From JACQXX01 sp964639175 (GTDB lineage: Bacteria > Acidobacteriota > Blastocatellia > Chloracidobacteriales > Chloracidobacteriaceae), in NCBI GenBank assembly GCA_964639175.1, contig CAZXCE010000102.1, forward strand, positions 1-17,429: a stretch of 17,429 bases of DNA, given 5' to 3'. Every line of letters begins with the position of its first letter. Positions within the stretch are counted from its first letter, which is position 1. The position numbers and the translations under genes were made by a program. A model generated the notes under the pieces. The model saw only the letters and a program-made list of their open reading frames with translations. It did no database searches and was not told the origin of the DNA. Of the stretch, positions 14,242-17,429 are shown in pieces.

Positions 14242-15561
14242 ATGAATATTGCCGATTGTCTCAAAGATGGCGGCGTGGTTGGGTCAGGCGGCGCAGGCTT
14301 CCCAACGCACGTCAAAGCCGGTTCAACCGTCGAGTATGTCATTGCCAATGGCGCCGAGTGCGAACCGTTGCTCCACAAGGATTTCGAAGTCATGGCCAAC
14401 TTCCCGGAACAGGTGGTGGCTGGACTCAAAATCCTGATGGCGGCAACCGGGGCACCACAGGGAATCATTGGGATCAAGGCCAAAAACAAAAAAGCGATTG
14501 AGGCAATTCAGTCTGCAATTGGCTCTGACAACATCACGATCCATTTACTGGGCGACTTTTATCCTTCGGGCGATGAATACATTCTGGTCTATGAAGCAAC
14601 AGGCCGGTTGATCCCACCCCAGGGCATTCCGCTTGATGTCGGAGTGGTCGTCAACAACGTCGAGACGCTCTATAACGTCGCGGCGGCGTTTCAAGGGCGG
14701 CCAGTAACGGAGAAATTCATCACCGTGGCCGGTGCCGTCAACCATCCCGTCACCTGTACAGTGCCAATTGGAACCAGCTTCAGGGATGTGATTGAACTGG
14801 CGGGTGGTGCTTCAGTTCCTGACTTTGCGGTGTTTGTGAGCGGGATCATGATGGGAGCGCTTGAATTCAACCTGGATTTGCCAATTACCAAAACCTGTGC
14901 CGGGTTGATTGTGCTTCCGACGGATCACACGCTGGTGCAGCGTAAAGCCCAGCCAGAACAAAGCATGCACCGGATTGGAAAATCGGCCTGTGACCAGTGC
15001 AGTTACTGCACCGAACTCTGCCCCCGGTATATGCTCGGCTATGATGTCCAGCCGCATAAAGTGATGCGCAGCCTTGGGTTTACCGCCACGGGCGAAAATA
15101 TCTGGAATCAGTTTGCTCAGTTATGTTGCGCCTGCGGGCTCTGCACGCTCTATGCCTGTCCGGAATACCTCTTCCCAAAAGAAGCCTGTGACAAAGGCAA
15201 GCGCGATCTGAAAGCCCAGGGCATCCCCTGGCAGGGAAACCGCGAAGTGACGCCGCATCCGATGTATGAATACCGCCGGACGCCGATCAAACAGTTAATG
15301 AACCGCCTGGGCGTCGCCGAATACGATCACCACACCGAATTCAAATTTCAAGCGATTGACCCGACCCGGGTGGATATTCCGCTCACCCAGCATATGGGCG
15401 CCCCCGCCGTGCCAGTTGTTTCAGTGGGACAACAGGTCAGCGCCGGACAACTGATTGCCGATATTCCACCTGGAAAGCTCGGCGCCCGCATTCACGCCAG
15501 CATTACCGGCGTGATTACCGAAATCGGCACAAACGTGGTGATTGAAAAAGCCAGGGGCTGA
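14242..15561 (+). CDS. pduS: PduS-type microcompartment flavin/iron-sulfur reductase
   Basis: PduS-family proteins are RnfC-like electron-transfer proteins of microcompartments. In the propanediol system PduS uses FMN and two [4Fe-4S] clusters to reduce cobalamin. The 439 aa match the family's usual length. The order is a flavin/nucleotide-binding RnfC/Nqo1-like N-terminus with GGVVGSGGAGFPTHVKAG (10-27) and ANGAECEPLLHKD (35-47), VVVNNVETLYN (135-145), an SLBB-like part (about 158-190), and ferredoxin motifs at Cys250/253/256/260 and Cys295/298/301/306 (plus an extra Cys296). A lipoyl-like barrel ends the protein (about 370-439). It precedes the PduT-like shell gene, its known physical partner in Citrobacter, which supports the call. 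Whether the acceptor is cobalamin or something else cannot be told, since no signature enzyme is in view. A weak AGGA lies 16 nt before the ATG. Heptad repeats start 2 nt after the stop. Confidence 0.93.
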   Translation: MNIADCLKDGGVVGSGGAGFPTHVKAGSTVEYVIANGAECEPLLHKDFEVMANFPEQVVAGLKILMAATGAPQGIIGIKAKNKKAIEAIQSAIGSDNITIHLLGDFYPSGDEYILVYEATGRLIPPQGIPLDVGVVVNNVETLYNVAAAFQGRPVTEKFITVAGAVNHPVTCTVPIGTSFRDVIELAGGASVPDFAVFVSGIMMGALEFNLDLPITKTCAGLIVLPTDHTLVQRKAQPEQSMHRIGKSACDQCSYCTELCPRYMLGYDVQPHKVMRSLGFTATGENIWNQFAQLCCACGLCTLYACPEYLFPKEACDKGKRDLKAQGIPWQGNREVTPHPMYEYRRTPIKQLMNRLGVAEYDHHTEFKFQAIDPTRVDIPLTQHMGAPAVPVVSVGQQVSAGQLIADIPPGKLGARIHASITGVITEIGTNVVIEKARG

Positions 15562-15563
15562 AG

Positions 15564-15795
15564 ACTTGGTACTTGGTACTTGGTACTTGGTGCTTAGGAG
15601 CCAATGATGTGAATTAAGGGTTGAAAAAATCGTTCGTTGAAAACAAAGGATTTATCAAAACCGCAAATTTCAGTCGGTCAATTTGCTGCCAGTAAGTTGC
15701 TGATTTTGAAGTCTCAATTTCAACCCTTAACTGGCATCAATGGTTTCCAAGTACCAAGTACCAAGTACCAAGTACCAAGTACCAAGTACCAAGCA
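15564..15795. repeat. Long heptad inverted-repeat element between pduS-like and pduT-like genes
   Basis: The left arm has ACTTGGT four times (15564-15591), then GCTTAGG. The right arm has CCAAGTA six times (15747-15788), then a variant. The 63-nt arms 15564-15626 and 15718-15780 are complementary at 55 of 63 positions. The outer 18 (15564-15581 with 15763-15780) and the inner 13 (TTAAGGGTTGAAA at 15614-15626 with 15718-15730) are perfect. The 91-nt spacer (15627-15717) carries no sign of a gene. An AAAGGA at about 15819-15824, outside the element, can serve the gene at 15837. If transcribed it would form a long stem between the two genes. Confidence 0.92.
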
Positions 15796-15836
15796 GCGAT
15801 AAAATCCCTTCGAAATCAAAAGGAACTGTAAAAATC

Positions 15837-16388
15837 ATGAAAGTAAACTCGATTGGTCTCATCGAATTAACCAGCATTGCGTGCGGCTATCTGGTGGTAG
15901 ACACGATGTTGAAAGCGGCAGGTGTTGAGTTGCTGCTGGCGCGTTCGATCTGTTCTGGTAAATACATGACGATGGTGAAGGGAAACGTCGCCGAAGTGAC
16001 CGCCAGCGTCCAGGCGGGATGTGAAGTCGCCCGTGGCTATCTGGTTGATACCTTTATTATTCCAAATGTGCATGAATCAGTCTTTCCGGCGATTTATGGC
16101 TCCAATCAATATGGCGAACTGGAAGCGCTGGGGATTCTGGAATCTTTTTCTGTGGCGTCGTTGATTGAAGCCGCCGATGCCGCTGCCAAAACGGCGGATG
16201 TTCGGTTGCTCGAAATCCGGCTGGCGATGGCGCTTGGCGGGAAAGCCTTTGTGACCATGACCGGGACGGTGGCGGCGGTTCAAGCCTCTGTTTCAGCCGG
16301 GGCCGCCGTGTTGGGGGCCAAAGGATTGCTGGTCAATAAAGTTGTCATTCCACGGCCTCGGAAAGAGCTTTTGACCGAACTGGTGTAA
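15837..16388 (+). CDS. pduT: PduT-like tandem-BMC-domain shell protein (BMC-T)
   Basis: BMC-T proteins form pseudohexameric trimers in the microcompartment shell. The 183 aa contain two BMC domains: about 5-84 (IGLIELTSIACGYLVVDTML) and about 96-176 (ALGILESFSVASLIEAADA, ending VVIPRPRKELL). The order and length match PduT (about 184 aa) closely. In PduT a Cys near residue 38 lines the three-fold axis and holds a [4Fe-4S] cluster. Here RSICSGKYM places Cys39 at that spot, so a pore-bound cluster is likely. The gene sits directly after the PduS-type reductase, so together they may pass electrons across the shell. At least one hexameric BMC-H and a pentameric BMC-P gene would be needed elsewhere. 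AAAGGA about 12 nt upstream is a fair ribosome-binding site. A palindromic element begins 4 nt after the stop. Confidence 0.95.
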   Translation: MKVNSIGLIELTSIACGYLVVDTMLKAAGVELLLARSICSGKYMTMVKGNVAEVTASVQAGCEVARGYLVDTFIIPNVHESVFPAIYGSNQYGELEALGILESFSVASLIEAADAAAKTADVRLLEIRLAMALGGKAFVTMTGTVAAVQASVSAGAAVLGAKGLLVNKVVIPRPRKELLTELV

Positions 16389-16391
16389 CCA

Positions 16392-16552
16392 ATACCATTT
16401 AGGGCTGAGGGTATCGGGCTAAGGGCTGAGGGAAATACAATTCTATCAATGATTTAGCCTTTTGCTGACACGACAGGGGCGTTCCAAAACAGTGTTATAC
16501 AGCAAGTCTAAATTATTGAAAAAACTGCATTTCCCTGAACCCTAAATGGTAT
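16392..16552. repeat. 161-bp palindromic element with unequal heptad content in its arms
   Basis: The ends are perfect inverted copies: ATACCATTTAGGG (16392-16404) and its complement at 16540-16552. The left arm (16392-16457, 66 nt) reads ATACCATTTA, then GGGCTGA, GGGTATC, GGGCTAA, GGGCTGA, then 28 nt ending in ATTTAG. The right arm (16508-16552, 45 nt) reads the same on the other strand but with a single heptad, GGGTTCA, and its last 28 nt match at 23 of 28. The arms therefore differ by exactly three 7-bp units. The 50-nt loop has a further TTGCTG/CAGCAA pair (16462-16467 and 16500-16505). I see no target-site duplication and no ORF, so its status as a mobile element is open. Confidence 0.9.
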
Positions 16553-16586
16553 AAACACGGTTGGACCACCAATGAAAAACCCGCAG

Positions 16587-16598
16587 ATCACCTGTGAT
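16587..16598. promoter_or_regulatory. Small operator-like palindrome upstream of the BMP lipoprotein gene
   Basis: ATCAC, CT, GTGAT is a perfect 5-bp dyad about 40 nt before the lipoprotein ATG, in the only part of this gap outside the palindromic element. It could be a dimeric-repressor site, but a short dyad of this kind can arise by chance. I see no promoter boxes I trust nearby. Confidence 0.2.
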
Positions 16599-16638
16599 TC
16601 AATCAGAAAGCTTCGTTCAATTTCAGGACACAACTGGC

Positions 16639-17429
16639 ATGAAAAAAGTGATTCGTTCTCTGAGCTGGTGGCTGGTTGGTGTGACCGTCTTCCTGCTGAA
16701 CGGATGCTGGCTGGCGGGGGAGACTCCCTCGGTGGAACTGACCACCGCCCGGAGCGATTTCAAAGTTGCCCTTTTGTTGCCCGGACCTGCCAACGATAAA
16801 GCCTGGAATCAGTCCGGCTATGAAGGACTCAAACTCATCGAACAGGAATTCAAAGCTGAAACGGCGTTTGTTGAACGGCTTGAAGGCCCTGAGCTTGCAG
16901 CCCGTTCGCGTGAGGCGGCCCGACGGTTTGCCGCGTCCGGGTTTGATCTGGTGATTTTGCACGGCGGGGAATTTGTCCCGATTGCCGAAAGCGTGGCTCG
17001 CGAATTTCCCCGGACTCGATTTGCGCTCTCTGGAACCTATGCAGGAAATAACAGCAACCTGGGCGCGGTTGCCTTTCGGTTTGAGGAATCAGGATATCTT
17101 TCCGGGGTGCTTGCCGCCCTGCATACTCGATCCAATAAAGTGGCTTATATCGCCGGGTTTGATTACCCAAGTTATGTCGAAGAGGGCAAACTCTTTGAAA
17201 TTGGCGCCAAATCCATCAAGCCTGACATTCAGGTCAAAATGGCGTACCTTCAGACCTGGTTTGATCCAAACAAGGCCAGAGACACCGCGCTGGGCCTGGC
17301 CCGCGACGGGTACGATATTTTGTTGATCAATGCGGATGCCCCAGGACTGATGGCGATTCGTGAGGTCACAAAACTGGATGGAGTATATGTCATTGGCCAC
17401 AATCAGGATCAGTCTGATATTGCTCCGGG
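16639..17429 (+). CDS. BMP/PnrA-family nucleoside-binding lipoprotein, 3' end beyond window
   Basis: The frame is open from ATG 16639 to the window edge (263 codons, incomplete). The N-terminus has a lipoprotein signal: basic MKKVIRS, a hydrophobic core, then FLLNGC with Cys23 as the lipidation site. The mature part begins FKVALLLPGPANDKAWNQSG, typical of the BMP family (Treponema TmpC/PnrA, Bacillus Med), which binds purine nucleosides or related ligands for an ABC importer. Further family features are GYEGLKLI, VAYIAGFDYP, YLQTWFDPNKARDTALGLA and ILLINADAPG. An AGGA at 16625-16628 lies 10 nt before the start. The permease and ATPase genes would be expected downstream. Its position after two microcompartment genes may mean that it feeds the compartment's substrate, but the palindromic element and a 250-nt gap separate it, so this is only a suggestion. 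Confidence 0.9.
   Translation, partial: MKKVIRSLSWWLVGVTVFLLNGCWLAGETPSVELTTARSDFKVALLLPGPANDKAWNQSGYEGLKLIEQEFKAETAFVERLEGPELAARSREAARRFAASGFDLVILHGGEFVPIAESVAREFPRTRFALSGTYAGNNSNLGAVAFRFEESGYLSGVLAALHTRSNKVAYIAGFDYPSYVEEGKLFEIGAKSIKPDIQVKMAYLQTWFDPNKARDTALGLARDGYDILLINADAPGLMAIREVTKLDGVYVIGHNQDQSDIAP

Noticed and set aside
15747..15795. CRISPR array
   Set aside because: The units are 7 bp with no spacers and no cas genes are nearby; this is a simple tandem repeat.
15637..15831. 64-codon plus-strand ORF between the pduS-like and pduT-like genes
   Set aside because: Much of it is translation of the CCAAGTA repeat and the arm of the inverted repeat; it has no clear ribosome-binding site.

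Overview
The window reads as a bacterial chromosome segment of roughly balanced base composition, with every confident gene on the + strand. Gene content suggests an environmental Gram-negative bacterium. It combines a tyrosine-catabolism hydrolase, very large exported HEAT/propeller proteins, carboxypeptidase-regulatory-like repeat proteins and bacterial microcompartment (BMC) parts. Together with gaps full of short tandem repeats, this fits Acidobacteriota (Blastocatellia-like) best in my judgement. That is inference from style and content, not a marker-gene placement.

Layout. (1) 119-3087: a conserved 310-aa protein of unknown function, a fumarylacetoacetase with every catalytic residue recognisable, and a small zinc cytidine-deaminase-fold protein closest in motifs to yeast-type cytosine deaminase. 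(2) 3112-14055: a block of four envelope genes. They are a 978-aa membrane-anchored or exported protein with a HEAT-like C-terminus, a secreted protein of about 1768 aa (helical/TPR-like, then beta-propeller, then HEAT), and two tandem paralogues with an identical-style N-terminal anchor (543 and 250 aa; the longer carries four beta-sandwich domains). None has a function I recognise. (3) 14242-17429: a PduS-type flavin/iron-sulfur protein and a PduT-type tandem-BMC-domain shell protein, then a BMP-family (PnrA/TmpC/Med-like) nucleoside-binding lipoprotein cut by the window edge. PduS and PduT are known partners in propanediol microcompartments, so the right end is probably the start or an arm of a BMC locus whose enzymes lie outside the window.

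The most unusual non-coding signal is a set of five gaps (1-112, 1017-1166, 2502-2610, 15564-15795, 16392-16552) filled with tandem repeats that all have a 7-bp period but different sequences in each gap. They are arranged as inverted repeats whose two arms keep the heptad register. In one element the arms differ by exactly three heptads. In another the array runs through the stop codon of the upstream gene and encodes its last residues. None of the gaps inside the 3.1-14.2 kb envelope block carries such an array.

A second regulatory candidate is a GC-rich hairpin right after the deaminase stop codon. It buries the whole Shine-Dalgarno sequence of the next, very large gene.
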